Below, in pieces: positions 21,201 through 30,361 of a stretch of 64,000 nt of DNA (position 1 is its first letter; every line of letters starts with the position of its first letter). The stretch is taken from NCBI GenBank assembly GCA_003991915.1, contig RQTK01000301.1, positions 290,200-354,199 of the forward strand. Reading direction: 5' to 3'. The notes below the pieces were generated by a model that was given only the letters and a program-made list of their open reading frames with translations, did not search any database and was not told the DNA's origin. A program made the translations under genes and the position numbers. Source of the DNA: Elysia chlorotica (lineage: Eukaryota; Mollusca; Gastropoda; Plakobranchidae).

Positions 21201-24122
21201 TTTTCTCTGTTAAAAGCAAATATTTTTAACTCCTTTTTTTTTTACTGTATCATTGTTTGTATGCGACCAACGTTACAATGCTGGAATCATTGATCCAGTG
21301 GTTGGGAATCAAGATATCAACTCTAAATTAGGCTGACCACAACACTTTAATTAAAGCCTTTAAATTCTTCCAATTGGCCCTGCTCTCGTTTATATTTATC
21401 TGATCCTTTGTGTGCGAGTGGAATGTGTTGTGGTCACGTCTTATTAATTAATGTGGTCTAATAAAGACAACTCCATATTACTTTGAGTTCATTAATGATT
21501 TGTGAGTTATCCTCCTTGGAAAAGTTAATAAATGATATTATTAAAATGGCTGCCTTGTCTGCTTGTAAATGTCCACTTTGTAACAAAAACACAATAATAA
21601 ATAATAATAATACATTGCATTTATATAGCGCACTTCCATGAACAATCATGCTCAGTACGCTTAACAATTTCCATTATCACATGTACAAAAGAAGAATAAT
21701 CATATAATGTTGACACAATACAATATTACATTCAAAAGCCACAAGCAATCATTATAGGTATTTGCAACTTTCACCGGTTCAATTTCTTCAATGGTCAAAA
21801 ACTTAACACACTAAACCCGCTGTCGCCATCCTGCCAGGTCTGGGTCTGGTGACGCCTGTGCGGAGGGAGAGCCTCCCCCACCACTACCACACCCCCCACA
21901 GCCCGAGCAGCCCGCCAGCCACCGCGCCCTCGCACCCCAACCCAACCAGCACAGTCCAGGTCCTCACGCACAACGGCAGTATTTCCTCAGACTCAGAGTG
22001 AGTTGGTCAGAAAGACCGATTTGTTAGGGAAGATGAAACTAAAGCAAATGAAATTGTATTACCTTTTCCTATCACTAACATGCATTGATATGCTCTTCTA
22101 CTATCATCTCTTTTTATTGATCAGCACACCTTCCATTTCAAAACAATAAATACCAAAGCTTTTATCTTTATAAATTGTTTTTATTTGCTTAAAACAAGTA
22201 TGGACTCGAGGGATAGGCTTTAAATCAAGTGATGTGAACAGTTTCTAGGAAAGAGGAAGTTTAAAACAATTTGTTCAGTTTCATGGGAAAACAATTGTAC
22301 TTCATTTTAATTAATATTATTTTTTTATTGATATAGCCCATATATACATGTCTTTGTGGAGAAAAAAAATTCATATAAAACATCTGAAAACAGACAAGAT
22401 GAACTTTAAAACTAACTGCACATAGTGTGCCACATTATGTTTGCATGATATTTGACTTGTTGTAAATGTGCACACCCAGCTTTAAAAAATCAGTATATAC
22501 AAAAAGGTGAAAGAATATTTTGTGTGCTTTTCCAGCGATCACTTAGGCCACACATGATCAATATATCACATACACAAAGCAGTAGCTGTTGGCTTTGCTG
22601 GGGTATTATTAGTTTAAATGTGGCTTAAAATTGTTAAATATATACCGTCTAATTTTAACGGATAATTTTACATTTTTATAGCAAAATTTCTTGGTTTTAA
22701 TCATAATCCTAAAAAAGTAAATGGTTTGCTGCCCGGTTGAAAATTTTTTTTGAACTAAAAGCAAAAGAGATTAGTTTTCTCAGTTACCGAGTCATTAAAG
22801 GTGGCATTTTTAAATTAAAAAAAAAAAAGAAAAATAATAACTTATGGAGATATTTTAAACTTTCAAGAAGTCCACAAAACAACATACACTAAAATTTGAG
22901 GATCACTAAAATTGGGAAAAGTACAACTTCCCACTTTCTTACCCTTTTCCCAGTCCTTTACAATAGTACTTTCACTCTAAATTCTCATGTGGTTCAATAA
23001 TCTTTGCATCATTGTTTAATGCTCTCTCATTCTGTCCCTATTGTCTTTTCAGGAGTAAAAGGTCATAATTAGCAGGATTGATGAAATGGTATTTCATAAT
23101 TGATTGTTTTTACTACTAATAATACTATATCCTTTTATTATCATTTTATACGTTTGTAATTCATGCTTGATAAGATATAATTTTCAAGGCCACCAAACTT
23201 GATATGCTGATCTCAGGACCCAATAATTCATTAATAACTTTTTTTTAATCATGAAATGTGGTAAGAAATTATAATGAAGTAATATTTTAATTATTTTTTT
23301 TAAATGATTCAATACTTCTTTTTATTTATCTACCTTTGATATCTCTCCTTGTCAGCTTGTCAGTAAATTGTTTTGGTCTTGAGAAGTGACTGGAAAAATC
23401 AATTGTCATTAGAAATGTTAATATTGGTTTTTATTTTTTAAAGCATTGTGTATAGAAGAAAAACTATTAGTCATTTATTCTGGAATTTGCCTTGAGCTGT
23501 GCCTTGAGCATTTTCATTTTTCACCATTTCTCATCAGTCAACAATGAATTTGTTCTAACTACATTTGTTAGCCTCAAGTTGTAAAATGAACAATTAGTAT
23601 TTAAGGAAGGTTATACTTTTCTTTTAATAGAATAATAATCCTATGTATATAATTAAAAGCACCTTGTAACAATGTATCAAACGGAAATTGTTGCTTTACA
23701 AACAGATTAAGAAATTATGATTTTATTCATTCATACCTTCTTCAAATACCCATAGGCAGATACAAGTTTTTTCCTCATATAGCTATTGCATTGCTATTTT
23801 TCGGTCACTATTCTTTGTTTTTCTTTTTATTTAACACTTTGATTAACTTCTTTTTTATGCAATCAAATTTCGAAATTACGTTGAAAATTTTTGTGTTGTT
23901 GGATATTTCAGTTCACTTTTTAATCTTACCAACTGATTCTCTTTCAAGTCTTTGTTTTTAAGTTATAAAAATATCTCTTTTGTGTTTTGTTTTGTTTCTA
24001 ACTTATCCTTTTTTTTCTTTTCTTGCATTAATATTTAGTTTCAAAGTTAATTTCCCTTTTTTTTAAGTTTATTTGGTTTATTTCCTTCTTCTGTTCACAG
24101 ATCAAGCGAAACCACTGTTTGA
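1053..24122 (+). CDS. CELSR: CELSR/Flamingo-type adhesion GPCR, 3' portion (5' end outside the window)
   Basis: Seven-pass cadherin receptor of planar cell polarity and neurite guidance, acting at the plasma membrane. Exons: 1053-1127, 1785-1951, 2926-3078, 4001-4111, 4616-4775, 6055-6323, 6987-7209, 8070-8171 (copy 8291-8392), 9183-9277, 9786-9989, 10452-10644 (copy 11098-11290), 11763-11906, 12671-12776, 13341-13502, 13776-13974, 14190-14396, 14936-15089, 15376-15442, 15794-15860, 16350-16429, 17183-17351, 18088-18183, 18690-18982, 19646-19807, 20150-20227, 20826-20963, 21838-21997, 24101-24122. All have GT/AG borders and compatible phases. With one copy of each duplicated exon and minus the 43-bp tail duplication they give 1,336 residues. 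Domain order EGF-LamG-EGF-EGF-LamEGF-HRM-GAIN-GPS-7TM-tail is the CELSR signature. Oddities: two duplicated exons, a frameshifting duplication at 18748-18833, and an optional last exon. Assignment to CELSR is firm; paralogue number is not resolvable. Confidence 0.95.
1228..1641. repeat. Diverged direct duplication (~188 bp) around a SINE tail
   Basis: The segment 1228-1416 is repeated at 1454-1641 with scattered substitutions; both begin TTTGAAAAAGAAACGTGTGT and both end near CAGT(G/T)GTATTTTA. Between them, 1417-1443, lies the terminal piece of the local SINE family (TTGGACGTTAAACCAACCCA). It is intronic within CELSR and no coding signal is seen. Confidence 0.75.
2330..2540 (+). mobile_element. 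Degenerate tRNA-derived SINE
   Basis: It reads GGGGGCGTTGTGGTCCTAGG near its start, a decayed B-box-like GGTTGCAAGTTCACCCC, then TTGGTTGGGTCAATGTCA, in the same order as the better-preserved SINEs at 3143, 4836 and 5706. It is much more diverged, so it is probably an older insertion or related subfamily. It lies in the CELSR intron between laminin-G exons. Confidence 0.55.
3061..3494. repeat. Partial local duplication spanning an exon end and a SINE
   Basis: The last bases of the laminin-G exon (TACGGTGTCTACGA, from 3061) and the following intron text TATTACGGTAACGGCTCTCA (from about 3110) both recur at about 3405 and 3462. The SINE 3143-3402 sits between the copies. The downstream copy has lost the donor site (GACAGGGTGAGT is replaced by GAAATGTTAAGC), so it is not a usable second exon end. 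Confidence 0.75.
3143..3402 (+). mobile_element. tRNA-derived SINE, full length
   Basis: It starts with a tRNA-like head: A-box-like GGTCTAGGGGTAGAACATCG and B box AGTTCGAATCCTGGC (the canonical GGTTCGANNCC core with an A for the first G). The body follows (CTACTGGTTGGGTCGGTGTC, AGACAGGAGTCATGGTATC, ATAAAATTGTCAGACGTC) and it ends in TTGGACGTTAAACCAA plus a CCAACCAA tail. The same family occurs at 4836, 5706, 17671 (reverse) and 19407 (truncated). RNA polymerase III transcription is inferred from the boxes. Confidence 0.88.
4836..5092 (+). mobile_element. tRNA-derived SINE, full length
   Basis: Same family as 3143-3402 and the least damaged head: GGTTCAGGGGTAGAACATCG and GAGTTCGAATCCTGGCTG are intact and the body ends TTGGACGTTAAACCAACCCA. 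Inserted in the CELSR intron just after the exon ending at 4775. A long open frame on its reverse strand is a by-product of the SINE sequence. Confidence 0.88.
5142..5302. repeat. Two-copy ~80-bp tandem repeat
   Basis: GGGGGGATTTTCAAACATTA and the following ~65 bases to ATGAAAGGTGTGCTAGCATA occur twice in a row (about 5142-5220 and 5223-5302), differing by a short indel in the A-run and a few substitutions. Intronic in CELSR. Confidence 0.8.
5706..6007 (+). mobile_element. tRNA-derived SINE with duplicated head
   Basis: Same family as 3143 and 4836, but the tRNA-like head is internally duplicated: GAACATCGGCTTCCGACGCA occurs at about 5728 and again at about 5772, before a single B box (GAGTTCGAATCCTGG). 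The body and the CCAACCAACC tail are intact. It ends about 48 bp upstream of the next CELSR exon (6055), so it supplies part of that acceptor's upstream sequence. Confidence 0.87.
6987..9277 (+). CDS. CELSR: CELSR exons: laminin-type EGF and hormone-receptor motif (HRM)
   Basis: Exon 6987-7209 completes the laminin-type EGF (DTCIPCDCYDLGS, then GQCHCHEGVIGRRCDQCDN). Exons 8070-8171 or its copy 8291-8392, then 9183-9277, encode the HRM: GGIWWDEIAFG supplies the conserved aromatic pair, with DCPAGAVGNATRKC and SWLQPDLFQC following. This corresponds to the GIWWPQTKFG / WLPPELFNC stretch of vertebrate CELSR. All junctions are phase 1, so the duplicated HRM exon can be used alone, swapped, or included twice without changing frame. 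Confidence 0.92.
7213..7682. repeat. Composite minisatellite of 26- and 46-bp units at a splice donor
   Basis: A 26-bp unit starting GGTTCCTCCTTTACAAATTG alternates with a 46-bp unit starting GGTTCTTCAAAGTGTAAGGG. Order: 26x1, 46, 26x4, 46, 26x3, 46, 26x3, 46. Unit borders are exact over the array and copies are almost identical, pointing to recent expansion. The first unit begins three bases after the GT of the CELSR exon donor at 7210. Confidence 0.95.
8070..8392 (+). CDS. CELSR: Tandemly duplicated CELSR HRM exon (two 102-nt copies)
   Basis: Copies 8070-8171 and 8291-8392 both have TTCTTTCAG before and GTAAGT after. They encode the same 34-residue stretch (SYDDCPRNHAGGIWWDEIAF and following) except one Val-to-Ile change; the other base differences are silent. 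The preceding intron (from TTGTATTACAGGTTCTAATT) is duplicated too. Both borders are phase 1 and 102 is a multiple of three, so skipping, alternation or double inclusion all keep frame. A double inclusion would break up the HRM fold, so alternative use is more likely. Confidence 0.85.
8185..8517. repeat. Repeated exon-end/donor units (22-nt exon-like cassettes)
   Basis: The last 22 bases of the HRM exon plus its donor and about 33 bases of intron recur. Cassettes at 8205-8226, 8426-8447 and 8481-8502 each sit between TTTTGTAG and GTAAG(T/A). The last two lie 55 bp apart with near-identical flanks (TAACATTATTAATTAATTAC). Each could in principle be recognised as a 22-nt microexon, which would shift frame; nothing in the sequence shows they are used. 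Confidence 0.8.
9786..13974 (+). CDS. CELSR: CELSR exons: GAIN domain and GPS
   Basis: Exons 9786-9989, 10452-10644 (or copy 11098-11290), 11763-11906, 12671-12776, 13341-13502 and 13776-13974 encode the GAIN domain, which supports autoproteolysis and holds the tethered agonist of adhesion GPCRs. GAIN-B contains NGPILSLVMSEHG and ending HCVRWKPS. The GPS follows as GEWTASDC and then CACKHLSTYAVIID. The HL/S tripeptide required for cleavage is present, so self-cleavage between Leu and Ser is predicted. The last exon has a strong acceptor at 13775 and a weaker in-frame one at 13823; the latter would remove 16 residues and give spacing closer to the usual GPS. Confidence 0.92.
10190..11290 (+). 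CDS. CELSR: Tandemly duplicated CELSR GAIN exon with its upstream intron
   Basis: A 646-bp unit is duplicated: roughly 255 bp of intron plus a 193-nt exon (10452-10644 and 11098-11290). The two exons differ at only four bases, all silent third positions, and encode the same peptide (KLLVVLSNVTDEQYVDYWQE and following). The paired introns differ at about 20 positions including indels. The exon enters at phase 0 and leaves at phase 1, so using both would shift the frame; only one copy can be used per transcript. Confidence 0.88.
12110..12233. mobile_element. MITE-like palindromic element
   Basis: The arms, about 38 nt long, are imperfect inverted repeats. The left arm starts TTAGGGGCTGTGAGTA and contains GGTAGCTTACG at 12139-12149; the right arm contains its exact complement CGTAAGCTACC at 12196-12206 and ends TACTTACAGCCCTAAA. 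The core is AT-rich. It is intronic in CELSR. Size and symmetry fit a non-autonomous DNA transposon; no superfamily is assigned. Confidence 0.65.
14190..17351 (+). CDS. CELSR: CELSR exons: seven-transmembrane domain
   Basis: Exons 14190-14396 (TM1-TM2: MALSILLLLLSFFILFTF, then a loop NWNSIRINIVFTVFIVDLAH), 14936-15089 (TM3: LFCRLVAISLHYFYMAFFAW), 15376-15442 (TM4: VIPGIVVGLAVGLYTGAYGN), 15794-15860 (extracellular loop 2 Cys plus TM5: FCWLSTSDGFIWSFAGP), 16350-16429 (rest of TM5) and 17183-17351 (TM6-TM7: GLLTAMLLLFLMSTTWVLGL). The TM3 Cys/loop-2 Cys pair, IWSFAGP and TWxLGL are typical of family B2. The intron between TM3 and TM4 contains a CT microsatellite. Confidence 0.95.
14560..14750 (-). 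mobile_element. Degenerate SINE, reverse orientation
   Basis: Read on the - strand it has a tRNA-like head (AGTTCAGTTATTAGAGCGGG, then TGTGGTTTGAACTCC), followed by GTGTCAAAATAATGTGAACAG and AGACAGAAGTCTTAGTATC. This is the same order of blocks as the SINEs at 3143 and 4836. It is strongly diverged and its ends are uncertain. Confidence 0.5.
15146..15245. repeat. CT microsatellite in the TM3-TM4 intron
   Basis: An almost uninterrupted (CT)n tract with a few TTT interruptions. It produces long Ser-Leu and Arg-Glu open frames on the two strands that are not genes. Confidence 0.95.
17671..17918 (-). mobile_element. tRNA-derived SINE, reverse orientation
   Basis: The complement of the family at 3143 and 4836: the + strand starts GTTGAGTTGGGTTAATGTCC and ends GTTCTACCCCAGGGCCACAG followed by CGCCCCC. 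The head is more decayed than in the + strand copies; the B-box region reads GGTGCAAGTTTGGGCCCTGG on the - strand. Intronic in CELSR, upstream of the first tail exon. Confidence 0.82.
18088..22001 (+). CDS. CELSR: CELSR exons: cytoplasmic tail
   Basis: Exons 18088-18183 (basic juxtamembrane VRWCIKRFYYRMKGKK), 18690-18982, 19646-19807, 20150-20227 (basic/acidic helix ELAIEQLEKMKKEKEQE), 20826-20963 (Pro/His-rich) and 21838-21997. The motif GSSDSDSDGGS followed by ELASSHSSDDEDEF matches the conserved SDSDSE...SSHSSDSEDD patch of vertebrate CELSR tails. The exon 18690-18982 carries a 43-bp tandem duplication that puts a TAA at 18849-18851 in frame. Without it all later exons are in phase. If the last intron is retained, a TGA at 21999-22001 ends the protein after SISSDSE. 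Confidence 0.88.
18748..18833 (+). repeat. 43-bp tandem duplication inside a coding exon
   Basis: CCCGTGGTGTGACAAATATC and the next 23 bases occur at 18748-18790 and again at 18791-18833 with a single mismatch at the last base. The shift of 43 is not a multiple of three. The first copy is in frame with the exon start and the second with the exon end. Confidence 0.95.
19394..19583 (+). mobile_element. 5'-truncated SINE with perfect 13-bp target-site duplication
   Basis: The SINE body from GGCAGTATAATGTGATCGGC to TTAAACCAACCCAACAACCC (19407-19570) lacks the tRNA-like head. It is flanked by CTGAGTGACTTAG at 19394-19406 and 19571-19583, an exact target-site duplication of the kind left by LINE-mediated insertion. 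It lies in the CELSR tail intron and is probably the youngest copy here. Confidence 0.88.
21838..24122 (+). CDS. CELSR: Optional last CELSR exon pair encoding a C-terminal PDZ ligand
   Basis: Exon 21838-21997 ends TCAGA before a consensus donor GTGAGT. A strong acceptor (CTTCTTCTGTTCACAG) ends at 24100. Joining them completes a Glu codon and adds SSETTV followed by TGA (24120-24122). The new C-terminus ETTV fits the class I PDZ ligand pattern S/T-x-V. Without splicing the same reading frame stops one codon after the junction. Phase, both splice sites and the immediate stop agree; transcript proof is lacking. Confidence 0.65.
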
Positions 24123-26760
24123 TGTTGTAATTATGACCATGATTGCATGAACAACACGTTTCCAATATTCTGTTTTTCCATTTTTCACCCCAGCCAAGAA
24201 ATATGGATATTGTGTTGTAATGGTGCCAAAATTTATCTGTTATTAAAAATGTGGTCTGAATGAAACCAGTTTTGTCTATTAAAGCATTCAGAGTGCAATC
24301 TGATTGCGTCATCAACTTTCAGACCGTAACCAGAATAGCCTCGATGTATTTTTTCAATCAATATGTAATAGAATAGCACTGCTATAAAATATTATTACAT
24401 TTAAAGATTGTTAATTAAAATATACATAGAGTTTGAGAGTGTAATTGAGTTGTGTAGTGAAAGTTTTAAAAGCATTGCTTTACTGATTCGTCCATTGACA
24501 GAAGTGCAGTGAATTTGCTACAGACTTAATTTATTCATGAAATATATTTATAAACTGTATGTATTTTTATAAATTTTTTGTAGGCCTAATATATTATTAT
24601 ATATTGCCTCTTTTGATCCTGAGGTTTTAATTTGATACAGAAATATAATAATTTTACAAACATGTCAAACATTCCAATTTATGTTGTACTTTTAAAGGAG
24701 GAAAGGAGTCTTATGCTGTATTTATTTGTCCTGGAATGTTACTGCTTTAAAAGAATTATGTTCAAACTTTTGTTTTTGTTATGTCTTGCACAAAAATTTT
24801 GAGTAAGTATTTATTTGTCTACGAAGATACATTTTGATTGTTTAATATTTTATTATTTCAAATATAAAATTGTAAAGTGCTATTGTTAATTTTTTTTTTT
24901 TTGAATTATCAAATAAGTTTATCAAATATTTACTTGTTCTTTCTTTTTATCTAAGAAGCCTTGTGAATGAATACATGTAGATGTACATTGTTGAGCTTAA
25001 AGGTTGAAATATTATCATGCCTTTAAAGAGTTCCTAGAAAATAAAAAGAGGTACCGGTAGCTAAAAATGATAGTTATATTAACTAATAAACTGATGAATA
25101 GACATATATAGACTGCATCTGCCATCATTGGGACATTAGAGCATACTTAATAAAATTGTAGATATTCAGATTTGCTCAATGTATGTGTGAGATTCCAACT
25201 TTTCACAGCAAGTATTATTAATAATTTCTCTGATGGGCTTAATGTGTATTTTTTATGTGATTATTGTTCCATGACGTTTACATTTTGTTATCACTCAGTT
25301 AACCTTGATCGGAAGGCCAGGATAATGATATTCCACATAAAAATATATCAGATACCGTACTTTATAAGAACCTTTTAGTGATCATGTTACTAATATTTGA
25401 TGTGATGATTTGATGTCATTTTATCACTAATATATTGCATTGAACAAACCAAATCTAACCTGAAAGAGATTTGTGAAAAGAAAACTAATGAAAATCAATT
25501 CAATTTAAAATGTAATCTTGAATTGTATAATGTCTACTGATTGTAGGTCAGATAAAATCCCAATATAAATATCTAATTTTCCTGTGTCAATGTAAAAGGA
25601 TAAATTGATAGAGGTGCATGATAAAAAAAGCACAGTTCAATCTGATTTGATATTTATGATCTTTACATTAACATTGAATGCAAATAGTGTTCACATATCT
25701 TTTTCCAATGGCAAAAGACAATTGCTGCTGCTGAATAAAGCTTTTTTGTACCGTATATAATAAAAATGTATTCTTAGCAAATTTTAAGAGTGGGATGTCC
25801 AGTGGTCCAATGGTAGAGAGTGCAGTTTTCACTCAGCAGGCTGATTAAAATCAACCCAACCCAACCCAATGGTAGAGAGTGCAGTTTTCAGTCAGCAGGC
25901 TGATTTGATCCCTGTTCTGTTTGCTGCATTATTTTGCCTACTGGCTGGGTGTGTGTCAGTAAAATGTGATGGACTAACTCCTTGGTGGTCTGCTCTGAGG
26001 TCTTGTCACTATCTAAAGTCTTCTTTGATAACTTATTAGATATTTAACCAGATTTCTTTGCTTTCTCTGACCAAAGAAAATCTTTTAGAAGAGTAAGCTT
26101 TATACTGACTAGTAATGTTTCAGTTATGCTTTTCATTAAAGACATTAATTTGCATGTTTACGGACAAATTCACTTATGCCTCGCATTAGTTCAAAACTTA
26201 TTTAAACTTGAAAAGATCTGTATGTGTTAGTCGTTTACACAGGCTTGCAAGCCCTCATTTCCATAAATTTTATCCCAACTTATCTTTTTACTATGCTTAA
26301 ATTAAGCTTCTTTATGGGTTTTTTTGTCACTACATTCTCATTGCTTTTCAAGATTTTTTTTTTTGTACCGTACTTAAATATTGGCCTTATCATTCCTTTC
26401 TTGGCAGCGTAAGTAAGATTTTATTTTTACACTCAATGCAAAACTTATTTTATACACAAGCTTATTACCTGCGTATGTCTCATGCCCAAGGAAATTCCTT
26501 TTTTATGTACATATTGCGTATAGAATGTTTTTTAATTCATTGTCTCAAAATTTGACACGGTGATGTTATTTAAGATGCAGAATTCCATATCATAATGTAT
26601 TTTTGTCCTGTGTTTATACAATTTTGTCATGCTGAACAAATAAAAGAATGAGACGAAATAATGCAATATATCTTTACTTGCTGAAAACCTGTTGTATTTT
26701 AAGAGAAAATGAATGTGATGATATGATATTTGTGCAAGTTTAATAAAAGTGAAGCTAATT
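24123..26760 (+). other. Probable CELSR 3' UTR with alternative polyadenylation signals
   Basis: AT-rich and without credible coding sequence. AATAAA occurs at 25734-25739, 26639-26644 and 26742-26747. The last two sit before a sequence change towards the next intergenic region and are the best candidates for the transcript end. A degenerate SINE lies at 25793-26050. The exact 3' end is not decidable. Confidence 0.5.
25793..26050 (+). mobile_element. Degenerate SINE with internally repeated head
   Basis: CAATGGTAGAGAGTGCAGTT appears twice (near 25808 and 25867), separated by AATCAACCCAACCCAACCCA. This looks like one head plus the tail of another SINE, or an internal duplication. The body GCCTACTGGCTGGGTGTGTG and AGTAAAATGTGATGGAC follows. 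Related to, but diverged from, the 3143 family. Confidence 0.55.
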
Positions 26761-27600
26761 TAAAGTTTGTTTATTTCTTCATATTTTCATGTTTGTGTCT
26801 GAACAAATGCTGCAAACATTCTTCAATATTCATTTGAATTTGTATCATGAAAAAAAAAAGTTTTTATAAACAAATTAAATGCACAAATTACATTTTTACT
26901 TTTTAAATGAGAAAAAAAACAACAACAGTAAACCCCTGTAGATTTAGCATTTTTATTACAATATTTCCTCTAGCTTCTGGGTTTGATTGTAGCATAATGT
27001 ACATCCGGTTTCCATGATTCAGGTTAAGAAAAACCTTAATTGAAAAGAAAATTCAAAGTAAAGGTTTGGGATCATATAATTCTCTACACATAACATGAAA
27101 TTAAAACAAGAAAACAGCTCATGATATAAGATAATATATTCCTTTATTAATCCATCATAGGGAAATCCAAAAAAAAACATGTGTACATTTTACACTTAAA
27201 AATATGAATAAGAAATCAAGAATTTGTAAATATATGAATATTGCAAAAAGACAAATCATAAAAAAAAATTTGATATGTAAAATGATCACGACTCGCAATA
27301 GAAACAAGTAATCTAAATTCAAATCAATATAAAATTAGCTATAAGCATAGTTCTTAGGCGTACATAAAAGGGGTACTTAGCTGTCACATGAATAGGTGTA
27401 TTTTTCAAATATCATAGAAGTTGTCTTATATATGTCTACAAATGAAATGGTCTTGATCACTTTATGGACTTTATCATGTTATAAATTAATAGAAATAGAG
27501 ATAATCGACAACACAACACACCAATTTCAACAAACAAAAAAAGGTATAAGGGTGATATTTAGGTGTATGCATAAAAAAATAAGCATATAATGCTTTAAAA
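26761..27600. other. Intergenic AT-rich sequence
   Basis: No splice-bordered coding exon, RNA gene or clear repeat is visible. Short poly-A runs and low-complexity AT predominate. Confidence 0.5.
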
Positions 27601-27609
27601 AAAATAAGC

Positions 27610-29080
27610 ATATATTACAAGTCTAAATATCAAACATGTACTGTATAAAAGTGCATAGTATTTACGGAGCACAAGCAACCATCCTGCTAATACATGTAAT
27701 TATAGTAATCCTGAACTTTTGAACTTATTGTTAAAAGATATGATAGATCTTGGCAGTAATGAGATTTTATACCTTACTGTTCTTATTTTTGGCACTTCAA
27801 CGTTCCGCTACGTTGTATTTGCCTTTTGTCAAAATCATGACGTAGGGGATGTGTTGAGTCTGACAGTATGTTTTGCATCTTGTTAGTGTTGTACGTCTTT
27901 GACATAGTCTATCAATATCTAGCTGCGGAGTGTCCACTACTGTACCTTGTTTCTTAATTTTTATTAAGTCTTTCCTTGTCTTGTTGTGATATGTTTCCAC
28001 CCCAACACGTGAAACCAAACGTTATGACACTGCTGACCACTGAATAGTATAACATTTGAAGTAAGGATTAACAAACATTAAAAGAGTGCAACTTTCTCAA
28101 ACAATAAATAAGTGGTTTGATTTTTTTCACAATTGAATCGGTGTTATCTTTCCAAGAAAGTTTGTTATCAATGACTATGCCAATATATTTAAATGTTTTC
28201 ACTTGTTCCACTTTTTTTACCCTTGATAGAAGGGAAAAGAATTAGGAAAAGGGGCGTTCTTTCGAACATCAATGGCCATTTTTTTTGTTTTATTTACATT
28301 TATTACAAAATGATTTCTATCACACCACTCGACAAAAGAGTCTATTTCCTGAATATAGTTCGAGTCTTGGTCATTTGTAATAAGTCCGATCAGTGTGGTA
28401 TTATCAGCATATTTGTCAATAATACAAATACCGTGAGATGGTCTACAGTCAGATGTGTAGATGGAGAAAAGGATAGGTGACAGAACTGTTCCCTGAGGAG
28501 CACCTGTATTGGTTTAATATTTTAAGTCAGATGTTAATAACATGTTCAGTCAAACAAATTGTGGTCTGGATGCCAGATGGTCTAAAATCCAAAGTAACAT
28601 TGATGGATTGACACTCCTTTTCATCAATTTCTCACAAAGCAAATGTGGATGGATAGAATTGAATGCACCAGAAAAGTCATAAAACATAAGGCAAGTACTT
28701 GTACGAGATTTATCTAGGTGACTCAATATATAATTTAGCACTTTTATTACAGCGTCATTGACACTTCTATTTCCTTTATATGCATACTGATTTGGATCCG
28801 AAAACTTATAAACTAATTTATTTAAATGCGACATCACACACTTTTCAAAAACTTCCTCGACACAAGAGGTATTAGCTACAGGACAGAGGTCATTCATACT
28901 TAAGACATGAGATTTTTTAGGAACCAGAGCAATACATGAAACTTTCCTTATTCTTGCTACAGTGCATTGTTCTAGTGACATGTTAAAAATTTTACAAAAT
29001 ACTTCATAAACTTGCTGCGCACAATTTTTTAAAACTCTTGGTTGAACTAAATCTGGCCCGAATAAGTTTATGGTACCGGT
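27610..29080 (-). pseudogene. Dead non-LTR retrotransposon, reverse-transcriptase C-terminal half
   Basis: On the - strand, from about 29050 down: RT fingers/palm text (PNQYAYKGNRSVNDAVIKVL, then FYDFSGAFNSIHPHLL), then after stops NTGAPQGTVLSPILFSIYT (the usual G-A-P-Q-G-x-x-L-S motif). Next comes YADNTTLIGL where active enzymes read (Y/F)ADD, then FKYIGIVIDNKLSW and a tail containing ILSDSTHPLRHDFDKRQ. Several in-frame stops and at least one frame change break the frame. Gene order and tail resemble CR1/Rex-type LINEs, but the clade is inferred from memory. The endonuclease half is missing or unrecognisable. Confidence 0.85.
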
Positions 29081-30286
29081 ACTGAGAAATGCAGATGATA
29101 TAACTTTGTAAGGGACATTATCTATTGTTATTTGTGATGACAGACATTAGTTATTTCCATAATTAAATGGTTTCAAAAGCTTCAATGTATGAAATGTTCC
29201 CTGTGTACAGGGAGAAAACATAATTTCAGAGAATGCCAATGTCACAAAAGATTTTAGCTCTGGAGACTTAGAAACCACACAAGTGTTCTGCAACAGTTCC
29301 AAAACGCTACTAAAGATTTTAAAATGTATTTTGATTTTTACTCGAAGTAAACAACTGTATATGGGATTCCTTTATGTTATATAAAAAGTTAAGTAAAACT
29401 TGTTGATAGTGCTTTCAGTGCTTTTCAGGCTACCTGTGAAACCACCCTGAAGCAACATAGGAATTGCTCCATCAAATCCTGCTTTCATTTTAACAAAATA
29501 CTTTCCAGCTATTATAAAAATGTGTTCATGGCTAAAACCTGAAATAGGCACTAAAGTTGGGAGCTCTGACTTGCATTCCTATTACAAAGCACATTCAATA
29601 GGATAACCAACTTTTGATCACTTAAAAAGAGGGGAGTGTTATACACTATACAGTATTAACTTTGAGAAAATTTTAATTTTTTTTATTTATACAGTATTTA
29701 CTATTATAACATTATTGTTTGAAACAAACCTAAGAAAAATACATGCTGAAAGTTTGTTTTTTTATTGTGCAACTTTCTGAAATTAACTCTGTTAGGCTTT
29801 AAAAATGTAAAAAACTATAATAAAAAAAAAAATTAGTAGAGGGGTGCAATTTTGACAGTAATTTTTGTGCAAAATATAAATGTCATTATAATTACATATA
29901 ACTTTAACTACATGACTGTACATGAAGCCTCATAATCTATTTTACCTAATATTTCTTTTAGTTAGACTATATGACTGTGCCTTACAATATTAATGCTCTC
30001 AGTACTCCAAGGATGCCAGTGGTCAGAGCGAGATCTTCAAATGTACCTTTAACTTTGTACTATCCAATACATTCATCACTGAAGATAACAACTTGTGAGA
30101 GTATGATGAGTTAACTAAACACATGTTGTCTTGTAAGATTTCACTTTGGTACATGCAACAGCGACTTGTGCTTTCAAAAACAAGTCAGACTGCACAATTC
30201 AACTTTAAAAAGTACATTATATAATCTCACACTAAATATTGTACTGTAATAATTTTCTACAAGAGCACTATTAATAATAATTATAA

Positions 30287-30361
30287 TAACAAGAACAACA
30301 ACAACAACATCAACAACACAACAAAAACAACAACAACAACAACAACAACAGCAACAACAAC
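30287..30361. repeat. CAA trinucleotide repeat
   Basis: About 75 bp of AACAACAAC with few interruptions. It produces a cysteine-rich open frame on the reverse strand that is not a gene. Confidence 0.9.

Noticed and set aside
22050-24090. Further CELSR coding exons in the last 2 kb before the ETTV exon
   Set aside because: No open stretch with matching phase and splice borders was found; the region reads as intron (or as 3' UTR if the intron is retained).
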